Assembly (NCBI GenBank): GCA_002633005.1
Contig: NMRA01000116.1
Location: forward strand, 504,521-568,520
From: Phoronis australis
Taxonomy: Eukaryota > Phoronida > Phoronidae
Length of the DNA: 64,000 bases
Direction of reading: 5' to 3'
Shown here: positions 10,901-21,062 of the stretch, piece by piece
Position numbering within the stretch: position 1 is the first letter of the stretch
Layout: every line of letters begins with the position of its first letter
Notes under the pieces: generated by a model
The model's input: only the letters and a program-made list of their open reading frames with translations
The model's database searches: none
Told to the model about the DNA's origin: nothing
Translations under genes and position numbers: made by a program

Positions 10901-13900
10901 CCCCTAATTAACTCCCAACTAATTTTTTAAGGCATTTAAAGCGGCCCTGAAACAATTGACATTAATTTGTATAAGTAACATTTCATTAAATTGATTAACT
11001 TCTATGTTTCAGACATTTGACCACCACTGCCCGTGGGTGAACAACTGTATCGGCCGGCGCAACTATCGTTTCTTCTTTCAGTTCTTACTGTCTCTTACCA
11101 TCCACATGTTCAGCGTTCTTGCCTGGAGTCTTGTTCACGTCATTCTCAACAAGGATAACCTGGCCACACCACAGACAATCATGTCGTATCCTTTAACATC
11201 TTTGTTATACCCGTCTCTTCTGAAGAATAGTATTTAGGTAGAAAACAACCATCGCCGTCTGTGTGGAACATCTGATGAAATTTGAACAATGAAGTTTGTG
11301 CAGCAATTAGCTATACCTTGGGCATTTGTTGTATGTTACCCACGGCTTTGTACGTTAAATAAAAAGTCTGATTTCAAATCCGGGCATTCAAAGATTAAAA
11401 GATTGAGACATTCTGTGGTAAGCCAAGGATATGAAGTTTATAGCATGTTGATGTAAAATTAATTAAATTTTCGATAGTTTAACTGGTAAATTTTTTCAAT
11501 AATTTTTGTTGACAATTGCAGTCAGTGGTGTTGTGCTATTCTTAACCTTGTTTTGACCTTGCGCAGTTAGTTGTTCGTGCTGTAAATAAATGTGAAATTA
11601 ATTAAATTGTCGATAGTTCGACGTGTAAATTTTTTCAATAATTTTTGCTGACAATTGCTCAGTTGTACTGTTCTGTTCTGGACCTTGATTTGACCTAGCG
11701 GTGTTGCACTTGTTGTCTCTTCATTGGTATCAGTTCATTGAAATTGATTGTTGACTGTAATTCTGGCTGCTCTCAAACAGTAAATGAACTAAGCTGCTCT
11801 CCTGTTGAAAGCGCCACCGTTCACTTGTATGTTCACAATTTACAGTCTGTTGGTCAAATGTAAAACGTTTCACCATTGTCTGGTTTGGCCGACATCATAA
11901 TGTAACACCTCGCTTCTTAACACATGTTCACAGTATTATTGTCATCGTTATAATTGGCCTTGTGATGATCCCTGTGTGCGGACTCACTGGCTTTCACGTG
12001 TACCTGGTTTCCAAGGGGATGACGACTAATGAGCAGGTAAGATATCTCACCTGAGACTACGTGTTCTCACCTAGCTTTATGCCTGTTCCTGTGAACAATG
12101 GTACCAGAACTTGTCAAGGTAATGTTACATCTTTGCTTCTTTTGTACAGCTGTAAAATAGCAATGAGAAAGTAATCAGTTATGATTGCAAACATTTATTA
12201 CACTTTCGGGTAATACAGTAATTCCCTACTTATTGTGTTCACTCCATTTCGCACTCCAAAAATTATTTGGAAAAATATTTTGTCCCTCACTTATTTCACC
12301 CGAGACTACTTGGTGGAAATGTCTTCCCTCAAACGATTCGCACACATTCAGTTTTGCACTGTGGAAAATATCAACGCGAAGGCATAACCATAATCCTAAT
12401 AATACGCACGTCTTTAACTATGTTTAATAAAATCTGAGCTCTGCGTATTCAGCACTTATTCATCCGTTGAGAGGGGATATCTTCTGCTGTTGTGAACACG
12501 AGGTGTAAAGTGTGACTTAGATGAGTGTCGTGTGACTAGAGTAATATGGTCAAGAGTGTTTCAGCAATGACGGCATGAAGTATTTTTATATAAGGACAGG
12601 ATAAAATAACTTAATTGTAGTTAATTGGATCACTTTGGCGACCCCTAGGCTGTATTTCATTACGTTCACACACGGGCAGTTGGCCATGCTTGGTTACTCA
12701 GTTAATTTCGCACACATATCTGTGTATTCATTTTATGTGATATGCCCCAACTATCAGGAAAATTATTTATTTTGTACAAAACAAGTGTAATGTTACCATA
12801 GTTGTTAGTGTACAAACTGTAATCTGTTATAACAATTGGTTTAGCGCGTCACAAACCTGTCCGTGAACTCCTAAGGCATTTTATATTGATAGCATATCAT
12901 TCATTCGGTTTTTTTTACTTGTTATGTCCCAATGACCTATGTTTTCATCCCTGGAAGTTTACTTTTGCTCACATTGTGGCAAATGTCATTACAGACCTGT
13001 TTGATTATTGAATCTTTAATAATTTTGAACTATTAATTTTATATTCATTGTTCATGTATTTTCAACCTTGTCTGACGGACATCTTTATCTAATGTGTTGG
13101 GTTTCAGGTTACAGGCAAGTTCCGTGGTGGTTTCAACCCATTCACTCGAGGCTGCTCTAAAAATTGTGCAGCTGTGTTCTGTGGACCACAGTGGCCCAAG
13201 TAAGCAACAGTTACTCCTAATGTGTGTTCCTCCCTCTTGGTGGTGCTCTTCTCAATCAAAATTCTTTTGAACAATTCTGTAAATGTCCCCATCTTCATTG
13301 AGACATATAACCAAAGACTGGCCTATATGAATATGTTGAGTGCACATGTCCAACTCTGTAATTAAAATTAAGCTTAAAAATCTGGATTGTTGTGAAAATG
13401 TGTCAATCCTCCACAAGTTACAAAATTAACACCAAGGTCCTCCACCAGAAGGTGGCTCAATTTGTCATCTGTTGTTATTGTGGTACAAATTGAACACAAC
13501 TACATAGAGATCTTCCATCAAAGGAGTGGCTCGCTGCCATCTCGTATTACTGTATTACAAAATGAATACAAATAGATATTCCACCGACTAGTTACGTCTT
13601 GTCATAGTATGAACACTCCGATTAAGTGACACATTCATTTATTCGAGAAATACCAGAAATTCAATTGATTTTACAAGAAAAAATTTTTGGTCAATAATTA
13701 TAATGGATTTGACTGAAAATGTTAGGTGTAAGTCCACTCTTTGGTAGTGATGCTACATCACGCAAGAACATTTCATCACTTTGTGGTAATGGCAGTGTTT
13801 GTCATGGCCTGGTACCATTCGAATGAATTAGCATAACTGTATTTAATAAACATAGGTAGCAAAGCTCCGCCCCCACCCATATATGGTCAAATATGAGGTG

Positions 13901-16900
13901 AACAGTTTGGTTGACATACAGTACACTTGACGTTGTCTTTGTATTTGGCTTGGGTGTCATGTACAAGGCAACTGATCTCCCTTTGATCATACTGTTTGTG
14001 AAGACTTTTTTTAAGGGGCGTCCTGCTTTTGGAATTTAACCCGTTAATTTTTTTTCTGAAAATAATGAGTAAGATGTCTCTGGAATGTAATCACGATGAG
14101 TTTTTAGGATTGTGAAACAAGTGTACTTTTGTGACGCTGTGTATATCTATTATTATACCACAATATTAGCGTCAAATGGAAAATACAACCGTGTAATAAC
14201 CCATTTAGTTATCTCACTGTGAGATAACATTTTGGTAGGAAACCGAGGCCGGTTTCGAACCCAGTCCTCAACAGTTGCGAGTCACCGACTTTACCACTAC
14301 ACCACTCAGCGGCTGACGTCATCGAACGTGAAAATAGAATACTTAAATGAGCACACGCAACAGTCGCATTTTCAGCAAAGGGCATTGTACCAACATTTAT
14401 ACGCTATGAAAAATAAGAAACATTTTTTCCATAAAAACGATATTTTAATTCTGTGAAGTTTTTCTCACATGTTCTCTCATTTGTAAATCACCGATCTCCA
14501 ATTTGAATGCGGGTATCGTGTCGTCGGGATCCTTTGACTTGATGGTAACCTACTTTAGCAGACACTATTTTCTTGGTCGAAGCTTAGCGTGATAAAATGT
14601 GTAGTAAGCTATAATAGTTGCTAAACCTTAATTTATAGATTCACTTTATTTCAATTTTGTTTAAATTTTTAATTGGTTTTGAGTAAAAGCATTATTTGAC
14701 AAAAATAGCTCAGCTTTTCTTAAAAGGTCACGACCTCCGACCCCGGGCCTCTGACATAGAAAGTAGTTACAAAGCTGAGGCGAGTCGAGAAAGGTAGATC
14801 GATTCATTGCAATGTTTCTCGTTCAGTATGTGGTATAATTCTTCAAAATCCATGAGGGCTCTAGATAACGGGGGATAACGTCTGAGAACATGTAATAATC
14901 TATATTTCTATAAACAGCTCTTTCCAATCAGACCAACCTTTATGCGCAACATTTTCCTTAGTTGTATTAAGCCATTTGTTGTTATTGGCAAGTCTCACCG
15001 TCACGCGCATGATGCTTTGTATCCTTTGATTTAACTTTTCTTGCAGACTGGCCAATCGTAAGCTGCATGTTTTGGAGGTGGAGTCTTCCGACCGGAGCTC
15101 TTCAAAATACACCGTGGATACTACTCAAGTGTTAATCAAAACAAATGGCGTTCAGCATACAAACGCCTACAGTCAGGTAAACTGTCATACTGATACCTCT
15201 CATGTTTTGTCAACTGTGTACTACGTACATGAAGCAAGGTAGTAAAGTGAGTTTTCATTGTATGGTGGTCACGTTATTGTAAGAGTGAGACTTGTCTAGG
15301 AGTGTATGATGGACGTGCTGCTGTAGTACTTGTCTGTGTGTGGTGGCCTAGTATATTCATCATACATTATCTTTAATAACTAAGTCTTTTAAGTTATTAT
15401 TAGAGTAAAATTACCAAGATTAATGCTTGCATCAAAGGTAAAATTAAAACTTTGAAGTGGACGTAAACATCATTTCTGGAGCAAACTAAACTCTGGCAGA
15501 TACTTGTTTGTCGTATACGTGATCACCAATCATCCAACATGTTGACCAGCTACTAGAGTCTTGTCACCTGGTGCTTAGCAATTTCACACACAGAAGGGTA
15601 ACCAATCAAATTATGCAGTCATGCACAGTTGAAACGTTTGTGCTATTGTCTCATTTCTAGAACTAAAATAAAATTCAATTATAAAAAGGATATTATTTTT
15701 TAGGAAAGTGTATGTTAATGAAAAAACTTTCCTGACAAATGCTGACAGGCAGAGAGTTCTGTGATGTTTTTGAATTGTCCCGTGATTTGTTTTGTATAGC
15801 CAATTCTGAGATTGAACCAGGTCTTGAGACTGATGTCAGCGACTTGTCCTGTATTAGCATACAGAGTACACGATATAGTGAGTGAGTGAATGGACAGTAC
15901 TTTCGATCTTATTGCAAGTTTCACAAACAATTTACTCACAGACTTGTGAAGCCCAGGGAAAGTCTTGGTCTATGCGAGGATGGTGACGATGTGGTTCCAT
16001 GTTAAAGAGTTTACTTTTCCGTGTCAGTTCTGATTGGCCATAAATAACTTGAGAACGCTTTAAAAAGCAGTGTTGTCTATAACTATATGTTCCATTGACT
16101 TGCTTTTCTCTCATTCGTTTGTTTCTCAGGAAGTGCTGGTTTGTGTTTAGCTTTTAAGCACCTGTGCCTCTGTGAGACGCTTTTCTGCTTGATTTGAACA
16201 TTGTCACAAGATTTACCCATGCGTTTGTGTTTAGACTTTTAGTCCACCGTGCAAGGTCGTGTTCCTTTTAGACTCCCTGTATTTTTGCATATTCCCCGTT
16301 CTGAAATCCACACCTTGACTGGCTTTTCACAGCTTCTTACGACACAGATTATATGCAGTAATTATCATTTTGCAATCAGCTAATTAATCTGAGGTTCACC
16401 ATAAGGCTTTTATGCACCCGTCCTTAGACGCGCAGTATGGTAATGGTTTGACCCTGGCATCCGGTGCCTGGCTGAATTGAGCTTGTCATCGCTGTTGGTC
16501 TTATAATTATGACTGGGTCTTATTCAATAATTTTCATTCGATTTTGTTCAAATTTTTCTCATACCAATGTTAGTGAAATGTATTGTGATGAGCCACTACT
16601 ATTTTTGAGACAACTTCTGTTTCTTTTTAGTACATGGGTCAAATTACATGAAATTTTGTACACTTATTTTTAAGGTCTATAGCTGAGGGAACCATTTTTC
16701 AGATTTTTGATTTTTTTCAAAGAGATGAGATACAGGCCGTGAAAAAAGAAGACTTTGGTGTTCCTCTAAAAAGAATTTCAATGGCTGATATTCCTGTTGT
16801 TTAAGGATAAAGCAACGATCTGAGATAGGTTTTCCTTCATATTGACCATAAGAATCAAAAATAATGTAGTTCAGTTGTGGAGTCGCATATGGTTAAGGTT

Positions 16901-19840
16901 TTTTAGAAATTCATGTTCAAAGCAAAAAAATGGCCTTCACATGGTTATGTACAGTGTTTTAAGGCAAAGATTTAGATTTTCAGTCATCAAGTTTTCCAGT
17001 TGAAAATGTTCAGTTGAAAAGTTTATTTGATCAAACTTGAAAAGACTTCACAACGACTGACAAAATAGTGTGCTTAGGTGGTGGTTTGTACTCTTCGTTC
17101 ACCGATAGGTTGGGCTAAATGATCAAGGATTATCTATTAACCTTCTGCAATTGCAAAGTGCAATTATTTTCAACTTACAAATAACGTGGAAAATAAATCT
17201 GAAACTAAATAAGGCGATCCAAATCCTCTCAAGGATATTATTGTTTCACGAAATGTAGAATATATACATAGGTAAATAAAACAACAATAATGGATCAACT
17301 GAAATTGTCGCATATAATAACAACCTTCGTCAACACAAACAGAAATAAAGTAAAATCAAACACTATATGACAATTGACATTTAATATGTGTTTTATTTAC
17401 CTATATATATTCTACAACTTTCAAAGGTATCTAAACCGTTGCACTTTGTTTGTGAAATTTTACACTGAGTCCAGCACACCTTCAACTCTTTGTTTGCATG
17501 TGTGTTGTGTAGATGTATGCTGTTGACTGGCTCAGACCAAGGTCAGCGCATTACACTGATTCATCACAATTCTAGTTAGGTATGACTAAGAGACAAAATC
17601 TGTCTAACTAGCCTTGATCTGTCATGTTAATCCAAAAACATAGTTGGTTCTGGTCACGTGATTACGTCTGACTTCACACGCCATGGCATTTAAAACCTTG
17701 CTTGCTTGTGTTTGTGAGTTTTCAAAAAGTTTGAGACCTTGGCCGAAACTGATGCGGCCGAGTGCTTTCATTTCTTTAAAAAGGATACTAAACTGTCTTT
17801 TCGAGGTTTTACCCAAAATTTATCCCATTCCTTGGTAGTCTGTAATTTTCTCTTCCCTGGAAAGATGGCAGCACTTGGCTAAATCTCAGTCACCAGTGTG
17901 TCACAAGTGTATTTGGTGGTTCACGCAGTCGTCCATTAACTCACCCAGAACATTGGTCACGCTTGTCAATTTAGCATGTCGTGTAAGGTGTCATATTTAA
18001 CTTTTAAGGATTGGGGAAGATGTACTGAACATCTTTTTGTTTCAAATATTTGTTAGCATTATGCCACCATTAATATCTGTTAACAGTCAGGGAACATTAT
18101 TCTAATTAAGTGGGAAAGTTTTGACCAGGTCCAGTTGTGTTTTTTTGGCCTTAGTGGATATGATGTTGTTTTTCAAACAGGTTTCTAATAGTTGTTTTTC
18201 AACATTCGTGTGCACTTTGTTGTCAGCATTCTTTTAGTTTTTGTCTGCTGTGAACTTCCGTATAACAATTTTTTTGGAAACTGTTTGAAATTCAAGTAAA
18301 GTGGATCTGAGTCAGTGTTGAAGTAGTCAAAAGTAAAATTGCCATCTCAGTTTCTGACAAGTGGCCAACAGTACCCAGTCATCTTGTTCTGAAAGTATGG
18401 ATTGCTTTTTCAGGATGTCCCAACAAAAAGGCCATACAAATAAAACCAACCATGAGAAATGTATCTGCTTTTTATGCTCATATTGGTTATAAGTCATCCT
18501 AAGCATACCTGGGGAATTTTATCGCTGGTGTTCATTTCTTAGTTCACCCCAGTTTTAAACAGTTATAACAAGTGTCCATAAAGTCACCTGTTCCATCCTT
18601 TAGACGTTCAGCATTTCACATTATGTGCTCTTTGTACACAACATGATTGTAAACTTTCTCGATGGTTTGGTCTCAAACGACACCCGGAAAACATGCTGAC
18701 ATTTCTTCAATGTCTCAAGAAGTGAAGGAATTCTGATTAAGGATTGTAGAAATAAATATAGATGTTGATATGACTTTCACCAGTATTTAATGTTGATTTA
18801 CAGCCTAAGACTGGGTGTATAACGTGTTCTTTTATTCTTAATGTTTCTGTGGCAGATGGAGCATGTTAATGAGACTGCACTCAACAAGCCCAAAACAGCT
18901 TCGTACAACAACCTGTATGATGCCTCAGAGCAAGAGTCTCCCACTGAGGAGAGACGTGCCCGCTACCTTCCGGCATACTCAGCTGCAAAGACGACCAATG
19001 GTGGCGCCGCAGTCTTCAACAGTCCATCACACCTCGACCCCAGTGCTTCCCCGCGCAGGATACTTCGTGAGCCATCAGAAACCGAGTCTATACGTGTGCA
19101 CGCTAGTAGGAGCCAGCACAAACCACCATCTAGTCCTTTGAACTCGGCACATAGTGCTAACCGTGCTCAGCCAGTGCGAATAGTGCCCAGCTCGATTAGT
19201 CAACCAACGAAACCTGACGGTTCACTCATACATTTAGACAGGACTTCTTCTAGTGATACCGCTGTTAAGTACGAACAGAACACAAAGTCAAACCTGAAAT
19301 CAAATCAGCCTAGCACCAAAAACATGTCCAACAACTGTAATAACGTGGCCGACGGAGACTCGAATACAAGCAGACCACTCTCATTTGTCACTGCCATGAA
19401 AATGACTGAGGCCTTGGAGCTGTCAAACAACTCTCAACCGCCCAATCAAAAAAGGTTAATTTCTCTGTATGAGGTCTCTGTCNTCTAGTCCTTTGAACTC
19501 CGCACATAGTGCTAACCGTGCTCAGCCAGTGCGAATAGTGCCCAGCTCGATTAGTCAACCAACGAAACCTGACGGTTCACTCATACATTTAGATAGGACT
19601 TCTTCTAGTGATACCGCTGTTAAGTACGAACAGAACACAAAGTCAAACCTGAAATCAAATCAGCCTAGCACCAAAAACATGTCCAACAACTGTAATAACG
19701 TGGCCGACGGAGACTCGAATACAAGCAGACCACTCTCATTTGTCACTGCCATGAAAATGACTGAAGCCTTGGAGCTGTCAAACAACTCTCAACCGCCCAA
19801 TCAAAAAAGGTTAATTTCTCTGTATGAGGTCTCTGTCTGA
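4811..19840 (+). CDS. ZDHHC8: Palmitoyltransferase ZDHHC5/ZDHHC8-like (gene span, 5' exon missing)
   Basis: Integral-membrane protein S-acyltransferase that transfers palmitate from CoA to cysteines of cytosolic protein faces. The visible coding exons are 4811-4929, 8504-8661, 11013-11185, 11934-12036, 13108-13199, 15047-15176 and 18856 to the stop at 19838-19840. All phases agree. They encode about 467 residues after one 354-bp assembly duplication in the last exon is collapsed. In order: membrane segment 2, FMDPG, DDFRAPL, the cysteine-rich domain with the DHHC active site, membrane segments 3 and 4, the TTNE motif, the VTGKFRGG loop, a disordered Ser/Asn-rich tail, and C-terminal YEVSV. 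Vertebrate ZDHHC5/8 end in a similar PDZ ligand, and FMDPG, DDFRAPL and the tail ending place this copy in that subfamily. One pro-orthologue of both vertebrate paralogues is likely, so the symbol is approximate. Membrane segment 1 is not in the window. The tail is shorter than in vertebrates. Confidence 0.9.
4984..4998 (+). repeat. Homopolymer G run
   Basis: About 14 G residues just inside the intron after exon a. Runs of this kind also occur at 24752-24762 and 24880-24892, flanking the large N gap. They could form G-quadruplexes and are likely sequencing trouble spots. Confidence 0.8.
6025..6250 (-). repeat. Interspersed repeat, CCCH-knuckle-like relic, copy 1
   Basis: About 210 bp here resembles 60690-60890 in the same orientation. 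Read on the minus strand, both copies keep an open frame across KLKTHC..F.K.G.CQ.RPC, with C-x8-C-x4-C spacing reminiscent of CCCH zinc fingers. It lies in a ZDHHC intron. I read it as a transposon or retrocopy relic; an unrecognised exon is less likely. Confidence 0.5.
6400..6830 (+). repeat. Interspersed repeat family, copy A
   Basis: Shares ctttgaacatggatttctaa, then 'aacaacagagatatcagcca' and a 'ccctttttaaaacc' segment, with copy B (about 10070-10470, same strand) and copy C (about 16690-16960, opposite strand). The copies are strongly diverged. It directly follows the CCCH-like relic, so the two may form one element of about 800 bp. Confidence 0.55.
7905..7918 (+). promoter_or_regulatory. 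CTCF-type motif
   Basis: CCACTAGGGGGCGC is a full match to the bilaterian CTCF core (CCAsyAGrkGGCr) and lies in the intron between exons a and b. Related matches lie at 24406-24421 (two mismatches) and 60011-60026 (one mismatch), both on the minus strand. Binding is inferred from the motif only. Confidence 0.4.
8504..8661 (+). CDS. ZDHHC8: ZDHHC exon b: cysteine-rich domain, first half
   Basis: Acceptor tctgctttcag, donor gtgagt; enters after the first base of a codon, leaves in phase 0. It encodes [17 protein letters not shown], then [18 protein letters not shown] and SVCDTCID. The paired cysteines and histidine are zinc ligands of the DHHC cysteine-rich domain. DDFRAPL is diagnostic of the ZDHHC5/8 group. 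Confidence 0.95.
8872..9180 (+). repeat. Diverged direct repeat, unit 1
   Basis: Resembles 9358-9672 in order and orientation. Shared landmarks are ggcgaaatc, 'gagctgtagctc/gagctctag', 'tagat..tgtcaag/cgccaag', 'attgattgatttctt' and 'ggtatgtaNNtagatctc'. It is an old tandem duplication of roughly 480-bp period inside the b-c intron. Confidence 0.55.
9358..9672 (+). repeat. Diverged direct repeat, unit 2
   Basis: Second unit of the roughly 480-bp-period duplication. See 8872-9180 for the shared landmarks. Confidence 0.55.
10070..10470 (+). repeat. Interspersed repeat family, copy B
   Basis: Shares with copy A (6400-6830) the series ttttgtgaaaa, 'ctttgaaca..aatttctaaaaaa', 'aacagagata.cagcca' and 'aaagtcc/aaaatccctcttt'. 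Non-coding, in the b-c intron. Confidence 0.55.
11013..11185 (+). CDS. ZDHHC8: ZDHHC exon c: DHHC active site and membrane segment 3
   Basis: Acceptor tatgtttcag; enters in phase 0, leaves after the second base of a codon. It encodes [19 protein letters not shown], whose DHHC cysteine carries the acyl intermediate, then a hydrophobic segment ([14 protein letters not shown]...LVHVIL) as TM3. The donor is gtatccttta rather than gtragt, which marks the next intron as U12-type. Confidence 0.95.
11186..11933 (+). other. Putative U12-type (minor spliceosome) intron
   Basis: The 5' splice site gtatccttta matches the U12-type consensus (rtatccttt) across its length. Near the 3' end, ttcttaac (11914-11921) fits the U12 branch-site consensus (tccttaac). 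Its second A lies 13 nt before the last base of the intron, inside the narrow distance U12 introns need, and no long pyrimidine tract follows. It interrupts a codon after base 2, a phase common for U12 introns. No other intron in the window shows this combination. Confidence 0.8.
11455..11660 (+). repeat. Diverged direct repeat of about 136-bp period inside the U12-type intron
   Basis: 'attaattaaatt.tcgatagtt' followed by 'gtaaattttttcaataattt' and 'ttg.tgacaattgc' occurs at about 11456-11520 and again at about 11593-11657. It is an old local duplication. Confidence 0.7.
11934..12036 (+). CDS. ZDHHC8: ZDHHC exon d: membrane segment 4 and TTxE motif
   Basis: Enters with the last base of the Ser codon (TC|T), leaves in phase 0 at donor gtaaga. 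It encodes [20 protein letters not shown] as TM4, then [18 protein letters not shown] is the conserved TTxE motif of DHHC enzymes, which packs near the active site. Confidence 0.95.
13108..13199 (+). CDS. ZDHHC8: ZDHHC exon e: VTGKFRGG cytosolic loop
   Basis: Acceptor gggtttcag, donor gtaagc; phase 0 in, two bases of the last Lys codon out. It encodes [20 protein letters not shown] and [10 protein letters not shown]. Cysteines just after TM4 are typical of the ZDHHC5/8 juxtamembrane region, where accessory-protein contacts and tail palmitoylation are known in vertebrate paralogues. Confidence 0.95.
14208..14228. repeat. Perfect 10-bp-arm palindrome
   Basis: gttatctcac and gtgagataac flank a single T. 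It sits just downstream of the tRNA-like relic when that is read on the minus strand, and may mark the end of that element. Confidence 0.6.
14240..14313 (-). repeat. tRNA-derived SINE relic
   Basis: On the minus strand an A box TGGTGTAGTGG (14294-14304) and a near-perfect B box GGTTCGAAACC (14251-14261) lie about 33 nt apart, as in Pol III promoters. The acceptor stem does not close, so it is a SINE head or pseudo-tRNA rather than a tRNA gene. Confidence 0.6.
15047..15176 (+). CDS. ZDHHC8: ZDHHC exon f: start of the cytosolic tail
   Basis: Acceptor ttttcttgcag, donor gtaaac; enters with the last base of AA|A, leaves in phase 0. It encodes [20 protein letters not shown], then [11 protein letters not shown], comparable to the short VKI.DNG block after the DHHC core in vertebrate ZDHHC5/8. 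Conservation is weak, but phases join both neighbours exactly. Confidence 0.85.
16690..16960 (-). repeat. Interspersed repeat family, copy C (inverted)
   Basis: The reverse complement carries 'tttgctttgaacatgaattt', 'aacaacaggaatatcagcca' and 'ctttttagagg', matching copies A and B in order. It lies in the f-g intron. Confidence 0.5.
17255..17415. repeat. Inverted-repeat (MITE-like) element
   Basis: Arms of about 28 bp (gtagaatatata then taggtaaataaaaca on the left; the complement at 17389-17415) differ by a 2-nt indel. The interior partly continues the palindrome. No coding capacity. It resembles a non-autonomous foldback element. Confidence 0.65.
18856..19840 (+). CDS. ZDHHC8: ZDHHC terminal exon: disordered tail with PDZ ligand, carrying an assembly duplication
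   Basis: Acceptor tttctgtggcag, phase 0 in. It encodes [19 protein letters not shown], then a Ser/Pro/Asn-rich tail with no domain, ending [10 protein letters not shown] and TGA. The final YEVSV parallels the YEISV end of vertebrate ZDHHC5/8, a ligand for PDZ scaffolds. As assembled, 19129-19482 is repeated as 19484-19837 after an N at 19483. A naive translation stops at TAG 19486-19488 one codon past the N. The three differences between copies are synonymous. The true exon is 18856-19128, one copy, and TGA 19838-19840: 209 residues. Confidence 0.9.
19129..19482 (+). repeat. Duplicated coding segment, copy 1 (354 bp)
   Basis: Identical in length to 19484-19837 with three substitutions, all at third codon positions (TCG/TCC, GAC/GAT, GAG/GAA). 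It ends at the N in 19483. Best explained as two allelic contigs joined without merging. Confidence 0.9.
19484..19837 (+). repeat. Duplicated coding segment, copy 2 (354 bp)
   Basis: Second allelic copy, continuous with the stop codon and 3'UTR. See 19129-19482. Confidence 0.9.
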
Positions 19841-20308
19841 GAAGGACCATGCACAAGGGCTTGTCTTGCAACATTCTGCCAAGTGGAAAAGTGAATGACG
19901 TGGCCTTCTCCCTGTTAATTGTGTGTTTGGGTAAAATTATAGTTCATCAATTACAATTGTATGGAGTCTGTGATGATGGTGGTGATATGTTAAGTGCACC
20001 AATGTGTAATGTAAATGTATACTTTACATCAGTAACCCCCTCTGTGTGTTGAAATGTTGAACTACTGGAACAACTTAACTGGAGTTAGAACCGTGGTGTG
20101 TGGAAATGGGAATTAATGTGTATTATGTAGTTCTTGTTGAATATGTGCCTGGTTCCTCAAGCTATGGATATGTTTAATTTGTGGATTTTTCTGGTGGTAC
20201 TGGACAATTAGTGTGCTGGAACATGCCAGAAACACGATTTGCATATGGATGTTGCTTTGGTACTGAGTGACAGAAACAGAATATGAAGCCGATTCCATCA
20301 AAATTGAA

Positions 20309-20314
20309 AATAAA
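20309..20314 (+). terminator. Candidate poly(A) signal for the ZDHHC gene
   Basis: AATAAA about 470 nt after the stop codon, the first canonical hexamer downstream. Use cannot be shown from sequence alone. Confidence 0.4.
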
Positions 20315-21062
20315 ACTTGACCAGAGTGATATTCAAACCATGTGTAGCTGCAAGTCGTTTTGATGTTTGTTTACTGTGCCGGTGTCAACAACTAGTCTTC
20401 TCAGTTCCTGCTACCCTGGAAAGGATTATTAGTAAAGCAATAACTATGGGAAAACTGTCAATGATATCACCATTAGCAACCGAAGAAGTGTGGATGACGT
20501 TGCCATTAGTAACTGGAGAACTGTCAATGATATTGCCATTTGGTTGAGGTTAGATTGGAGAAAGTGGTGCTGAATTTGTATACCGTTTATATAGTTAGTA
20601 TCAGTATTGTGCAGATTGTGCTGTGCAGCAGTTTGTTCTTGTTGTCGCAGCAATTCCTGTTACGTAATATCGTCCTGGTTAATCCCTTAGTTTGTTTAAT
20701 ACCCGTATCCCTGTTTTCAAAGTTTTTGCCCGGTCTGCAACTTATGCAGTCAAGACTTTAAGTTCTTTGAAAGCTCCAGACTATTGAAAAAAAAACCAAA
20801 GAGTTTCATCTCCTAAAGTGCACGCAATTCACTTCTTTTGTCCGACTCGTATACATGTAGATAGGACTGCCAAGGCATATTTGTGTTAACACACAGCCTT
20901 GACTGATTATGAAATTTTGTGACAAAGACATTCGATTGGTTTGTAATCCACGAAATGTCACTTTCGGCTGAACTGGCTGCTCCTGTGACCTTTCTGGTGT
21001 TCAGTTAGAACAGTCATTATCACATTTATTTTTGGCCACAACAGAAGCACAAACTTTAAAAG

